NCBI GenBank assembly: GCA_051646185.1
Contig: JBOFCS010000117.1
Location: forward strand, 1-18,164
Reading direction: 5' to 3'
DNA: 18,164 nt
DNA from: JBOFCS01 sp051646185
GTDB lineage: Bacteria; Actinomycetota; Actinomycetes; Mycobacteriales; Mycobacteriaceae
This document shows positions 7,928-15,859 of the stretch, one piece after another (position 1 is the first letter of the stretch; each line of letters starts with the position of its first letter). The notes beneath the pieces were generated by a model. The model was not told the origin of the DNA. It was given only the letters and a program-made list of their open reading frames with translations, and made no database searches. A program made the position numbers and the translations under genes.

Positions 7928-7940
7928 TAGCCTGGACAGG
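7928..7940 (+). promoter_or_regulatory. Candidate -10 for a leaderless start
   Basis: TAGCCT at 7928-7933 fits the loose actinobacterial -10 (TANNNT) and ends 6 bases before the GTG at 7940, so transcription could start at or next to the start codon. A poor -35 (TTAGCG, 7904-7909) lies 18 bases upstream. There is no convincing ribosome site before this GTG, which favours a leaderless mRNA. Confidence 0.35.
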
Positions 7941-8266
7941 TGAGTGAAATAGTTGAACCAGAAACTGCCGATGCGTCTTCGCGTGCGGCAAAGCGGGGGC
8001 TTATCAGGGATGTGATCCTGTATAGCGGTGCCAGGTTGCTACTGGTGGTGGCTATCACTACTGCGATTATTTTTGGGGCAAAAATTTTTGATGTGACAGT
8101 TCCGCCATTTATTGCGGCTATTTTTGCTCTGGTTATTGCTTTGCCGGTGTCGATGATGGTTTTCACCTCATTGCGTAAACGGGTGAACGAGGGGATTGCA
8201 GCTGTGGACGAACACCGTCGCAGTGAACGGATGGAGCTGAGGGCGAAGCTGCGGGGCGACCGCTAA
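7940..8266 (+). CDS. DUF4229 family membrane protein
   Basis: A 108-residue protein with a hydrophilic N-terminus (about 27 residues), two hydrophobic helices (about residues 32-52 and 56-78, the second containing PPFIAAIFALVIALPVSMM), and a charged C-terminal tail rich in Arg, Glu and Lys. This is the form of the actinobacterial DUF4229 proteins, whose function is unknown. It starts at GTG 7940, without a clear ribosome site, and ends in TAATG, which couples it to the following PLP enzyme. The related small membrane gene Rv0531 occupies a comparable place downstream of ccsA in mycobacteria (recalled, not checked). Confidence 0.8.
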   Translation: MSEIVEPETADASSRAAKRGLIRDVILYSGARLLLVVAITTAIIFGAKIFDVTVPPFIAAIFALVIALPVSMMVFTSLRKRVNEGIAAVDEHRRSERMELRAKLRGDR

Positions 8267-9366
8267 TGGGTGAGTGCGCTGCTAAGGTCCTCGATCGACG
8301 TTCTTCCAGACAGTGGGTTGATAATGCTGTCCGGCTTATTGAAGCTGATGCCAGGCGCAGTGCTGATACCCATTTGTTGAGATACCCACTGCCAACCCAA
8401 TGGAATGTGCAGCTGTACCTTAAGGATGAGACCACCCATATCACCGGATCGTTAAAGCATCGCTTGGCTCGCTCGTTATTTTTGTATGCGATTTGCAATG
8501 GTTGGATTACTGAAAACACCACGGTGATTGAAGCTTCTTCTGGTTCTACTGCAGTGAGTGAGGCGTATTTTGCGCAGCTGCTTGGTTTGCAATTTGTTGC
8601 GGTAATGCCCGCTTCCACCAGCCCGGCAAAGGTTAAGTTAATTGAATCACAGGGCGGCGCATGTCATTTTGTGGAGAATTCTTCGGAAATTTATGCAGAA
8701 TCAGCGCGCCTTGCCTTGGAAACTGGTGGGCACTATATGGATCAATTCACTCATGCTGAACGGGCTACAGATTGGCGTGGAAATAATAATATCGCCGAGT
8801 CAATTTTTACCCAGTTAGAAAGAGAAGAACACCCTGTTCCGGAATGGATAGTGGTAGGTGCCGGAACTGGAGGTACCGGAGCTACTATAGGAAGATATAT
8901 ACGCTACCAACGATTTTCAACTAGTTTATGCGTTGTTGATCCAGATTCTTCAGTCTTTTTTGATGCTTGGAGTGACAGCAACCCGGAGAAAACTGGTATA
9001 GGTAGTTCGAGAATTGAAGGTATTGGTCGTCCGCGCGTTGAACCTTCTTTTGTTGGACAAGTTGTGGACCGCATGGTGAAAGTCCCTGATGCCTCTTCTA
9101 TTGCTGCGACTCGTTTTGTCTCAGATATGTTAGCGCGCAAAGTGGGTGGTTCTACTGGCACTAATGTGTGGGGAGCTTTTGGGCTCATTGGGGAAATGCT
9201 TAAGGAAGGCCGCAGAGGTAGTGTTGTGACACTCCTATGTGATGGTGGAGATCGTTATGCTGGAACGTATTTTAATGATGACTGGGCAGCGAGTCAAGGT
9301 CTTGACCTAGTTGCACCAACTGAAGTTTTGGACAAGTTTTTTGCTACTGGGCAGTGGCTGGGGTAA
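8266..9366 (+). CDS. cds1: PLP-dependent cysteine synthase-fold enzyme, Cds1-like
   Basis: A 366-residue fold-type II PLP enzyme. The cofactor lysine is K64 in ITGSLKHRLARSL, where classical O-acetylserine sulfhydrylases have GS(V/I)KDR. A substrate loop follows (EASSGSTAVSEA), and the phosphate-binding glycine loop is GAGTGGTGAT. The LKHR motif, the RGNNNIAESIF segment and the GIGRPRVEPSF segment are what I recall for Cds1 (Rv3684), an L-cysteine desulfhydrase that releases H2S, pyruvate and ammonia; other cysteine synthase-like activities cannot be excluded. It is coupled to DUF4229 by TAATG. GC content drops in its second half compared with hemL. The stop codon lies inside the loop of a perfect hairpin. 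Confidence 0.8.
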   Translation: MGECAAKVLDRRSSRQWVDNAVRLIEADARRSADTHLLRYPLPTQWNVQLYLKDETTHITGSLKHRLARSLFLYAICNGWITENTTVIEASSGSTAVSEAYFAQLLGLQFVAVMPASTSPAKVKLIESQGGACHFVENSSEIYAESARLALETGGHYMDQFTHAERATDWRGNNNIAESIFTQLEREEHPVPEWIVVGAGTGGTGATIGRYIRYQRFSTSLCVVDPDSSVFFDAWSDSNPEKTGIGSSRIEGIGRPRVEPSFVGQVVDRMVKVPDASSIAATRFVSDMLARKVGGSTGTNVWGAFGLIGEMLKEGRRGSVVTLLCDGGDRYAGTYFNDDWAASQGLDLVAPTEVLDKFFATGQWLG

Positions 9367-9386
9367 TGCGAGCCACTGCCCAGTAG
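9344..9386. terminator. 16-bp perfect hairpin around the cds1 stop codon
   Basis: CTACTGGGCAGTGGCT (9344-9359) pairs perfectly with AGCCACTGCCCAGTAG (9371-9386) across an 11-base loop that contains the TAA stop (9364-9366). It separates the convergent cds1-like gene from the ABC permease gene. No T-run follows on either strand, so it may act as a tail-less or bidirectional terminator, or as an mRNA 3'-end stabiliser. Confidence 0.75.
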
Positions 9387-9397
9387 TGGCATAAGAC

Positions 9398-11926
9398 TTA
9401 ACCTTCAGTTATCGCTTCCAATGGAGAAATTTTAGCAGCACGCACTGCTGGCCAAAGGGCTGCAAGTATTCCAACTCCGGCTGAACATACCAAAACGACG
9501 AGTACTTGGCCCCAAGGTATAGACAAGGTTTTCAGGCCGTCGTTGGCGAGGGTGCGTACTAGGGTAGATCCAAACAACAGTCCCATTGCCAAGCCGGTGA
9601 GCGCGCCAAAGATGGCAATCAGGAAGGATTCTAGATAGATTATTCTTCGTATTTGATTGCGCTGCATTCCAATAGCACGCAGCATGCCGATCTCTCTTTG
9701 GCGTTCTACCACAGCAAGTGCCAGAGTATTGATAATGCCAAGAATAGAGATGACTATCGCCAAGGCAAGCAGGGCGTAAATAACTGAGAGTAATCCATCA
9801 ATTTCGCCAGCTATTTGACCCTTAAATTCTTCTCGGTCTTGAACTTGCACAATATAAAACTTGTCAGTTCTATCTTCTAAGTCATCACGTAATTGCTGAA
9901 GATCAGCTCCTGGTTGGGCTTTCGCCAGCAGAAACTCGTAGTTCCGAGCAGCAGCGGGGGTTACGGTACTGTATGTGGTTTCATTGACTAGCCATTGTCC
10001 TAAGAGTTCATTGTCAACGTATATACCTGAAACCGTTCGGATGATTTTTTGATCATCAACACTAACAATGTCAACATTGGACCCGATATCCCAGTTATGC
10101 TCCTGGGCATAACTTTCGGAAACAATGATGGATGTATCGCTCAGTTCTACTGAGCCCTTTATGATGTCGAGACTCAATACTGGATCAAGTGGTCCATTGG
10201 TAGCTGTTCCACTGGTTTCATCATCGTCGATTGTGACGTTTACGGTATGGAAGGCCACTAAGTTCGCTATCCCGGGGAGATCTTTAACGGCTTCATTTAC
10301 CCCAAGCGGGAGCCACAGCCCTCTTGGTCCACTCAAGATGAAATCTGCTCTAACACCATTGTCTACCAAAGAATTAACACTAGCTTTAGCGGAAGCTCCG
10401 ATGACAGCAATTGTCGTCACCAGCATCAATCCCAGGGTGAGGGCAAATGCAGTTGCGGCAGTTCTTCTGGGATTTCGCACCGCATTGGTCCGAGCTAATC
10501 GACCTACTGTGCCAAAGGGACGAGTAATAACAGATCCAGCTCCCGCTACGATTGGACGGGATAAGGCAGGTGCACACATGAGCACCCCGGTAATAACCAG
10601 TACCGCACCAACTCCAACCAAAATCGCGGCATCGCCACCAGTTCCAGAGGCGCCTACTAAAATAATCACCAAGCCAATTCCGAAGACGACGGCCCCCATC
10701 CAGGTGCGTTTCACTAGTGAATTTCCGGTGGAAGCAAATTCTTCACGCATTGCGGCAACCGGGGGTACTCGGGCGGCTCGAAGCGCCGGTATGTAAGCGC
10801 TGATGACGGTGACAAGTATTCCCAGCAGTAGCGCAACAATAATGGTGCGTGGCTGTAATTGCAGCGGTCCGTTTGGTAGGCCTACATCAAATACATTGAG
10901 TAAGGCGCGCAGTCCGTAGGTTAAACCAACACCAGTAAAGATGCCGAGGATGCTGCCTAGTAAGCCAACAAAGAGCGCTTCAAAAACCACCGCAAAGCCA
11001 ATTTGAGCGCGGCTGGAACCGATTGCTCTTAATAAGGCAAGTTCGCGAAGCCTTTGGGCCACTAACATGCTGAAGGTGTTGTAAATAATAAAAGTTCCCA
11101 ATACTAAGGCGATGGCACCAAAAGCTAGTAGTACGTAGTTGATGAAGCCGAGTGCTTTTTTGACCTCGGATTGGATTGTGGCTCGTACTTCATCTCCGGT
11201 GTTAACGTCAATATCAGGAAAGAGTTTAAGGAGGTTTTCCTTAAGATCAGTGGCAGAGATATTTTTCCCTGCCACATCAATATACCCGACATGGTTACCG
11301 TCAGTGAAGATGTCAAAGGCTTGTTGCTGCTCAAAGAGTACGCCAATAAATCCGCCAGAATCGGTTGCATCAGAATAGATTCCTGTCACATCAACGTTAA
11401 GGAATCCGGTAGAAGCAGTCAGTACTTTAGCTTTATCGCCTACTGCAAGTTCAGATCGTTTTGCCGCTCCGGAATTGATAGCGATTTGGCCTTGTCTGCT
11501 GGGGGCTGAGCCTACTAAAAATTCTAAGGGGTCGCCAAGATTTTGCTCAGGAGGTAAGTAAGACTGCCCAATGCTTGGTGCTCCTCCGCCTTGGGTAACC
11601 TCGCCATCGTCAGTGAGCAAGACTATGGGTGCACCAATTGCTGGAGCTACGGTTTGTACTTCGGGTAAAGCTTGAAGCTGCGTGACAAGTTCAATGGGAA
11701 CACCGCTGGACTGTTCATTTTTGGCACTAATGCGTACATCAACGCCTTTTGCGGTATCGGCAAAAATAGCATCAAAACTCTTTTGAAGAGTATCAGTAAA
11801 AACGAATGAACCAGCGATAAAGGCAGTCCCAAGTACCACGGACAGCACGGTAAGCGCAAGACGAATTTTATGTGCAGCAAGATTGCGCAGCGAGATTCGC
11901 TGCATAGTTTGCGTGGATATCTTCAT
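9398..11926 (-). CDS. ABC transporter permease, MacB/FtsX family
   Basis: An 842-residue permease with duplicated FtsX-type membrane modules. Near residues 17-40 is the first helix (LALTVLSVVLGTAFIAG), followed by a MacB-like extracytoplasmic domain (~41-255). Then come three helices (~260-390) with the family motif RLRELALLRAIGSSRAQI. Two further helices follow around 410-460, then a second module beginning with a helix near 495-515, a second outside domain, and C-terminal helices with VERQREIGMLRAIGMQRNQI. Such proteins usually work as mechanotransmission devices for lipids, lipoproteins or peptides rather than as classical pores. The start overlaps the ATPase stop by 4 bases (ATGA on the minus strand). 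The substrate is not evident. Confidence 0.93.
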   Translation of the reverse strand: MKISTQTMQRISLRNLAAHKIRLALTVLSVVLGTAFIAGSFVFTDTLQKSFDAIFADTAKGVDVRISAKNEQSSGVPIELVTQLQALPEVQTVAPAIGAPIVLLTDDGEVTQGGGAPSIGQSYLPPEQNLGDPLEFLVGSAPSRQGQIAINSGAAKRSELAVGDKAKVLTASTGFLNVDVTGIYSDATDSGGFIGVLFEQQQAFDIFTDGNHVGYIDVAGKNISATDLKENLLKLFPDIDVNTGDEVRATIQSEVKKALGFINYVLLAFGAIALVLGTFIIYNTFSMLVAQRLRELALLRAIGSSRAQIGFAVVFEALFVGLLGSILGIFTGVGLTYGLRALLNVFDVGLPNGPLQLQPRTIIVALLLGILVTVISAYIPALRAARVPPVAAMREEFASTGNSLVKRTWMGAVVFGIGLVIILVGASGTGGDAAILVGVGAVLVITGVLMCAPALSRPIVAGAGSVITRPFGTVGRLARTNAVRNPRRTAATAFALTLGLMLVTTIAVIGASAKASVNSLVDNGVRADFILSGPRGLWLPLGVNEAVKDLPGIANLVAFHTVNVTIDDDETSGTATNGPLDPVLSLDIIKGSVELSDTSIIVSESYAQEHNWDIGSNVDIVSVDDQKIIRTVSGIYVDNELLGQWLVNETTYSTVTPAAARNYEFLLAKAQPGADLQQLRDDLEDRTDKFYIVQVQDREEFKGQIAGEIDGLLSVIYALLALAIVISILGIINTLALAVVERQREIGMLRAIGMQRNQIRRIIYLESFLIAIFGALTGLAMGLLFGSTLVRTLANDGLKTLSIPWGQVLVVLVCSAGVGILAALWPAVRAAKISPLEAITEG

Positions 11927-12678
11927 GACTGGTCCTGGGCTGGTTTACTCACTGATTCCAGGCTTTTCATTTTATCGAGAACAGAATCAGCAGTAGGGGA
12001 ACGTAATTCATCAACAATATAACCATCAGCGAGGAATACCACCCGATCGGCGTAGCTCGCTGCACGAGGATCATGGGTGACGATAACTACTGTTTGATGA
12101 AACTCATCGACAGCTGATCGAAGTATTTGTAGGACCTCCCCTGAGGACCGTGAGTCAAGATTACCGGTAGGTTCGTCGCCAAAAATAATTTCAGGTTGTC
12201 CCGCTAGGGCACGCGCGCAGGCGACTCGTTGTTGTTGGCCACCAGATAATTCACTAGGCCGATGATCTAAGCGGTTTTGCAAGCCTAGTCGACTCAGTAC
12301 CGAGTCGAGCCACTGCTTATCGGGTTTTTTACCTGCGATATCCATAGGTAAGGTGATATTTTCCAATGCAGTGAGTGTAGGCACCAAATTAAATGCTTGA
12401 AATACAAAGCCGATACGGTCCCTGCGCAGTGTTGTCATGTGCTTATCCGATAGCGCCGTTAAGTTGGTATCACCAATGAAAACCGAGCCGGAAGTAGCGG
12501 AATCGAGTCCGGCGAGGCAGTGCATGAGTGTTGATTTCCCAGACCCGGAAGGGCCCATGATGGCGGTAAATTCTCCGCGGGCAAACTCTGTTGATACCTC
12601 TCTTAATGCAAATACCTGGGTTTCACCTGATCCGTAGACTTTAGAAACGTCGATGGCGCGAGCGGCGGGCGTAGTCAT
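11923..12678 (-). CDS. ABC transporter ATP-binding protein (MacB/LolD type)
   Basis: A 251-residue ATPase partner of the overlapping permease gene. All motifs are present: Walker A GPSGSGKST (residues 42-50), Q-loop FVFQAFNLVPTLTALEN (Q94), signature LSGGQQQR (144-151), Walker B IIFGDEPTGNLD (E169 catalytic) and switch histidine H202 (VTHD). The GDEPTGNLDS form and the FNLVPTLTALEN form are those of the MacB/LolD/FtsE class. The ribosome site AGGAAG (complement of 12685-12690) lies 6 bases before the ATG. An 83-base gap separates it from the TetR gene upstream on the same strand, so it could share the TetR transcript or have its own promoter there. Confidence 0.95.
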   Translation of the reverse strand: MTTPAARAIDVSKVYGSGETQVFALREVSTEFARGEFTAIMGPSGSGKSTLMHCLAGLDSATSGSVFIGDTNLTALSDKHMTTLRRDRIGFVFQAFNLVPTLTALENITLPMDIAGKKPDKQWLDSVLSRLGLQNRLDHRPSELSGGQQQRVACARALAGQPEIIFGDEPTGNLDSRSSGEVLQILRSAVDEFHQTVVIVTHDPRAASYADRVVFLADGYIVDELRSPTADSVLDKMKSLESVSKPAQDQS

Positions 12679-12761
12679 AACTGCCTTCCTGATGAGGGGA
12701 CTGACTACAATTCTTACCTATAAATGGGTTATTCGACACCTTACCGAGCAAGACTTGTGCA

Positions 12762-13403
12762 TTATTTTTTCTCGGGAGGGTGCCAATGCCGCATTCCCAG
12801 TGTTATCAGACGCATTTGTTTACGGATGTGATCGACTAGTTCAGTTTCTTCGCGGCTATTCCGGGGGTCTATGTCGAGGATATTGGCAACAGTATTCATC
12901 ATTACCCCAACGATGAGGTCTGCTGCCATGCCCAGGTCGGCTATTTCCCAGTCCAGTAACCCAGGCATGCGTGCCAAATCTGTGGTGAGTTCACTGGCAA
13001 AAAGCCGTAATTCAACACTGATTGCCCGGCGTATCTCAGCTACCCCACCAGATTTTTCTTTCACCAAAAATTGAAAATTTTCTGGGTGTGCTCGTACTTG
13101 AGCGATAAGAAGCACAAGGGAATCTTCGGCAAAGTTGTTGGGTGGGGTTTTTAGTGGATTTCTTCGCACTTCTCTGAGTAATTGCCGGAGCAAACGCATG
13201 CTGTCTTCCACGAGGGTGACACCCAGGTCTTCCATGGAAGTAAAATGTCGGTAGAAAGCAGTGGGCACGATGCCTGCATTTCTTGTTACCTCGCGCAGAC
13301 TTAGGCTGGCAAAACTTCTGTCATTGGCCAGTTCCAAAGTTCCGTCCAGCAATGCCTGGCGTGTTTGCTCTTTTTTGGCAGTCCGACTTTTAGATTCCGT
13401 CAC
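12762..13403 (-). CDS. TetR-family regulator, FabR/DesT-like
   Basis: A 213-residue repressor. The N-terminal HTH covers about residues 17-54, with the core LSLREVTRNAGIVPTAFYRH. This core, the following MEDLGVTLV, the mid-protein FQFLVKEKSGG and the C-terminal RLITLGMRHW closely follow what I recall of E. coli FabR and Pseudomonas DesT. Both sense acyl chains and control unsaturated fatty acid formation. It is divergent from the reductase-desaturase genes, the same pairing as DesT with its desaturase operon. It starts at GTG 13403; no good ribosome site precedes it, and the TATACA (complement of 13413-13418) 9 bases upstream would suit a very short leader. The start codon itself lies within a putative operator box, consistent with autoregulation. 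Confidence 0.9.
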   Translation of the reverse strand: MTESKSRTAKKEQTRQALLDGTLELANDRSFASLSLREVTRNAGIVPTAFYRHFTSMEDLGVTLVEDSMRLLRQLLREVRRNPLKTPPNNFAEDSLVLLIAQVRAHPENFQFLVKEKSGGVAEIRRAISVELRLFASELTTDLARMPGLLDWEIADLGMAADLIVGVMMNTVANILDIDPRNSREETELVDHIRKQMRLITLGMRHWHPPEKK

Positions 13404-13428
13404 AGTATTCAGTGTATACCTGAGTATA
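13401..13428. promoter_or_regulatory. Putative FabR/DesT-type operator O1
   Basis: CACAGTATTCAGTG (13401-13414) matches the box at 13510-13523 in 13 of 14 positions. It continues as an imperfect palindrome, TATTCAG ... CTGAGTA (13406-13426). It overlaps the TetR start codon and the two best -10 candidates on the minus strand (TATACA, TATACT), so binding would shut off the TetR gene itself. Confidence 0.55.
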
Positions 13429-13484
13429 AGAAAATATTACAGATGCTTCATATAAGCACTGTTAAATAACAAAATATTTACCTG

Positions 13485-13513
13485 TTGACGAACTTATGTT
13501 TTTTTGTAACACT
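13485..13513 (+). promoter_or_regulatory. Candidate promoter of the reductase-desaturase operon
   Basis: TTGACG at 13485-13490 is a good -35. With a 16-base spacer it faces TAACAC (13507-13512), a modest -10 preceded by TG. The T-rich spacer may add flexibility. The operator-like box begins at 13510, so a bound repressor would sit on or directly after this -10. An alternative -10, TATTAA (13541-13546), is less likely because it touches the ribosome site. Confidence 0.4.
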
Positions 13514-13542
13514 GTATTCAGTGCACAGTTGTTCACTGAATA
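13510..13542. promoter_or_regulatory. Putative FabR/DesT-type operator O2
   Basis: CACTGTATTCAGTG (13510-13523) is itself near-palindromic. Its right half forms a perfect 9-bp inverted repeat with a third copy: TATTCAGTG (13515-13523), 10-base spacer, CACTGAATA (13534-13542). It lies just upstream of the ribosome site AAGGGG (13545-13550) of the reductase gene. The site is well placed for a TetR dimer or pair of dimers blocking the plus-strand promoter. Confidence 0.6.
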
Positions 13543-13555
13543 TTAAGGGGTTTGT

Positions 13556-14665
13556 GTGGCACTTTTCAGTTCAGTAAAAGCAGTAACATCGCGGTCCGGC
13601 TCGGTACTCATGAGATTAGGCGAGGCCATGGCGACACCGCATGGGGTGGATCGTTACCTTGAGTTGGTTAATCCGATGTCGACAGTGCGACAGATGCGCG
13701 CAGAAGTAACAGCAGTTACTCGGATGACTGCAGATTCAGTAACCATAACTTTGCGGCCAGGGTGGCAGTGGAAAGGTTTTACTGCTGGGCAGTATGTGCA
13801 ACTCGGAATCGTTATTAATGGAATCAGGCAGACTCGTTGCTATTCACCGGCAAATTCACAATGGGCTCCTGATAATCGCATTGAAGTGACAGTGGCAAGG
13901 CACCGGCAAGGGGTGGTGTCTCAGTACCTGCATGAGCATGCTCAACCAGGACTGGTTGTTGACTTAACTCCAGCTACCGGTACATTTCAGCTCCCTGAGC
14001 AGCGCCCTGAGCAGATTCTGCTGATCAGTGGTGGTAGTGGAATTACCCCAGTAATATCCATGCTGCGCACATTGATTGATGAGAATTATTCAGGTCAGCT
14101 GAGCTTTGTTCACTATGGTCGTTCACGGGCAGCGGTTCCCTATCTAGCGCAATTGCAGGAAATAGCGCAGCAGCATAAAAACATTCGTCTAGTCTTTGCT
14201 TTTACTAGAGCTGAAGATGGCGATTTACAAGGACATTTCAACGCGGATCATTTGGCTTTTATGCAAGCAGGCAATGGTAATGCCAACACGTACCTCTGCG
14301 GCCCACCAAGCTTACTTAAAGCTGTCGAACACGAGTATGCCCAAAGTGGTTTGAGTGAACAGTTACACACTGAGGCCTTTGTTTCAGCGCCAATTGTATC
14401 CAACAAATCGACGACAGGTCAGCTGAGTTTTAGTAGAAGCGCTCTTAAGTCACGTAATAACGGCAAGACCTTGTTGGAACAAGCTGAAGATAATGGTCTT
14501 ACTCCCGAGCATGGTTGCCGGATGGGTATTTGTTTTTCTTGTACCTCTGTGAAAAAAACTGGCTGTACTCAGAATATTCTCACTGGAGAAATTGATCCCG
14601 AACCAAACAAGCATATTCAGCTATGTATTTCAGTTCCTATTGGTGATATTGAACTCGACTTATAG
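13556..14665 (+). CDS. FAD/[2Fe-2S] oxidoreductase, desaturase electron donor
   Basis: A 369-residue NAD(P)H-dependent reductase expected to pass electrons through FAD and a [2Fe-2S] cluster to the membrane desaturase encoded next. An N-terminal stretch of about 45 residues is followed by the FAD barrel with RCYS (94-97), the nucleotide domain with GGSGITP (159-165) and CGPP (248-251), and a C-terminal plant-type ferredoxin domain with ligands C321, C326, C329 and C357. It matches the Rv3230c type, which serves DesA3 in M. tuberculosis (established pairing). It starts at GTG 13556 with AAGGGG at 13545-13550. A 39-base gap precedes the desaturase. It lies under the putative O2 operator. Confidence 0.92.
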   Translation: MALFSSVKAVTSRSGSVLMRLGEAMATPHGVDRYLELVNPMSTVRQMRAEVTAVTRMTADSVTITLRPGWQWKGFTAGQYVQLGIVINGIRQTRCYSPANSQWAPDNRIEVTVARHRQGVVSQYLHEHAQPGLVVDLTPATGTFQLPEQRPEQILLISGGSGITPVISMLRTLIDENYSGQLSFVHYGRSRAAVPYLAQLQEIAQQHKNIRLVFAFTRAEDGDLQGHFNADHLAFMQAGNGNANTYLCGPPSLLKAVEHEYAQSGLSEQLHTEAFVSAPIVSNKSTTGQLSFSRSALKSRNNGKTLLEQAEDNGLTPEHGCRMGICFSCTSVKKTGCTQNILTGEIDPEPNKHIQLCISVPIGDIELDL

Positions 14666-14704
14666 CGCGAATTATTAATTTCATGACAACTCATTGGGAG
14701 AAAA

Positions 14705-15823
14705 ATGTTGAACAAAGAAATAATCCTTAGCTTTGATCAAGTGGAGGCTATGGGGCGAGAGTTAGACGAATTACGGGCCCAGGTTGTTGCTTCATTGGGT
14801 GAAAAGGATCGTGAATACCTTTATTCAGTTATTAAAGCACAAAGAGGGTTTGAGGTCGTTGGACGCTCTTTGATGTATCTCAGTTTTTTCCCACCTGCAT
14901 GGTTGGCAGCAGTGGGTGCATTGGGTATCTCAAAGATTCTTGATAATATGGAAATTGGTCATAACGTTATGCACGGTCAATACGACTGGATGCGTGAACC
15001 AGGGTTAAACTCTAGAGATTTTGAGTGGGATACCGCTTGTCCAGCCGATCAGTGGCGGCATTCACACAACTATATGCATCATACGTATACCAATATTGTT
15101 GGTATGGATAGAGATATCGGATATGGGGTGCTACGGATGGATTCCGCGCAGCAGTGGCGTCCTTATTACCTGGGTAATCCGATATATGCTTTTGCTTTGA
15201 TGATGCTTTTTGAATGGGGAGTGATGCTCCATGATCTTGAATTTGACAATATTGTCGAAGGAAATAGAAAGTGGTCAGATGTAAAGCCATTGGTGGCAGG
15301 GATGGTCCGCAAAGCAGGTCGTCAAATACTGAAAGATTACCTTGTATTTCCTGCATTAAGCGGGCCTATGTTCATTCCAACTTTGATAGGCAATGCCAGT
15401 GCTAACGTAATTCGTAATATTTGGACTTTCTCGATTATCTTTTGTGGGCATTTTCCTTCTGGGGTAAAAACTTTTAGCCAAGAAGAAACTGCCGAGGAAA
15501 CTAAAGCTCAGTGGTATTTACGGCAAATGTTGGGTTCGGCAAATATTACTGGTGGCAAACTCTTTCATATTATGAGTGGTAATCTTTCGCATCAGATTGA
15601 ACATCACCTTTTTCCTGATTTGCCTGCCAACCGGTACCCGCAGATTGCCCCGCAAGTTAAAGCTATTTGTGAGAAATACGGACTGCCTTACAACTCAGGC
15701 GGATTTTTACAGCAGATCGGTTCCACCTGGAAGAAGATTTTCCGACTTGCTCTCCCTGATTCTGTAATGGGGCCGGAACCGGAGATCAGTGTTAGAGTCG
15801 AGCGGAAAAAGAGTGTGGCCTAG
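14705..15823 (+). CDS. Membrane fatty acyl desaturase (DesA3-like)
   Basis: A 372-residue membrane di-iron enzyme that introduces a double bond into acyl chains, probably stearoyl/palmitoyl-CoA at delta-9 by analogy with DesA3. All three histidine boxes are intact: HNVMH (86-90), HSHNYMHH (119-126) and HQIEHH (296-301). Hydrophobic segments lie before box 1 (~57-80), in the middle (~158-176) and near 213-250. Electrons should come from the adjacent reductase, and expression should respond to the divergent FabR/DesT-like repressor. ATG 14705 is preceded by GGGAG (14696-14700). It sets membrane fluidity or provides oleate for lipid and mycolate synthesis; oxygen is required. The exact regiospecificity cannot be read from the sequence. 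Confidence 0.94.
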   Translation: MLNKEIILSFDQVEAMGRELDELRAQVVASLGEKDREYLYSVIKAQRGFEVVGRSLMYLSFFPPAWLAAVGALGISKILDNMEIGHNVMHGQYDWMREPGLNSRDFEWDTACPADQWRHSHNYMHHTYTNIVGMDRDIGYGVLRMDSAQQWRPYYLGNPIYAFALMMLFEWGVMLHDLEFDNIVEGNRKWSDVKPLVAGMVRKAGRQILKDYLVFPALSGPMFIPTLIGNASANVIRNIWTFSIIFCGHFPSGVKTFSQEETAEETKAQWYLRQMLGSANITGGKLFHIMSGNLSHQIEHHLFPDLPANRYPQIAPQVKAICEKYGLPYNSGGFLQQIGSTWKKIFRLALPDSVMGPEPEISVRVERKKSVA

Positions 15824-15859
15824 CAGCTAAACGCAGTTGCTCACAATCAAGGTAAACTC

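Noticed and set aside
8163..8618. 151-codon minus-strand open frame over DUF4229/cds1
   Set aside because: Overlaps two real genes on the opposite strand and shows no motif or ribosome site.
10125..10796. 223-codon open frame on the plus strand within the ABC permease gene
   Set aside because: It is antisense to a clear permease with family motifs, has a low-complexity Thr/Ala/Pro composition and no ribosome site, so it is a shadow frame.
13431..13480. AAAATATT repeated 40 bases apart in the TetR-reductase intergenic region
   Set aside because: AT-rich words of this kind recur by chance in a promoter region; no extended match around them.
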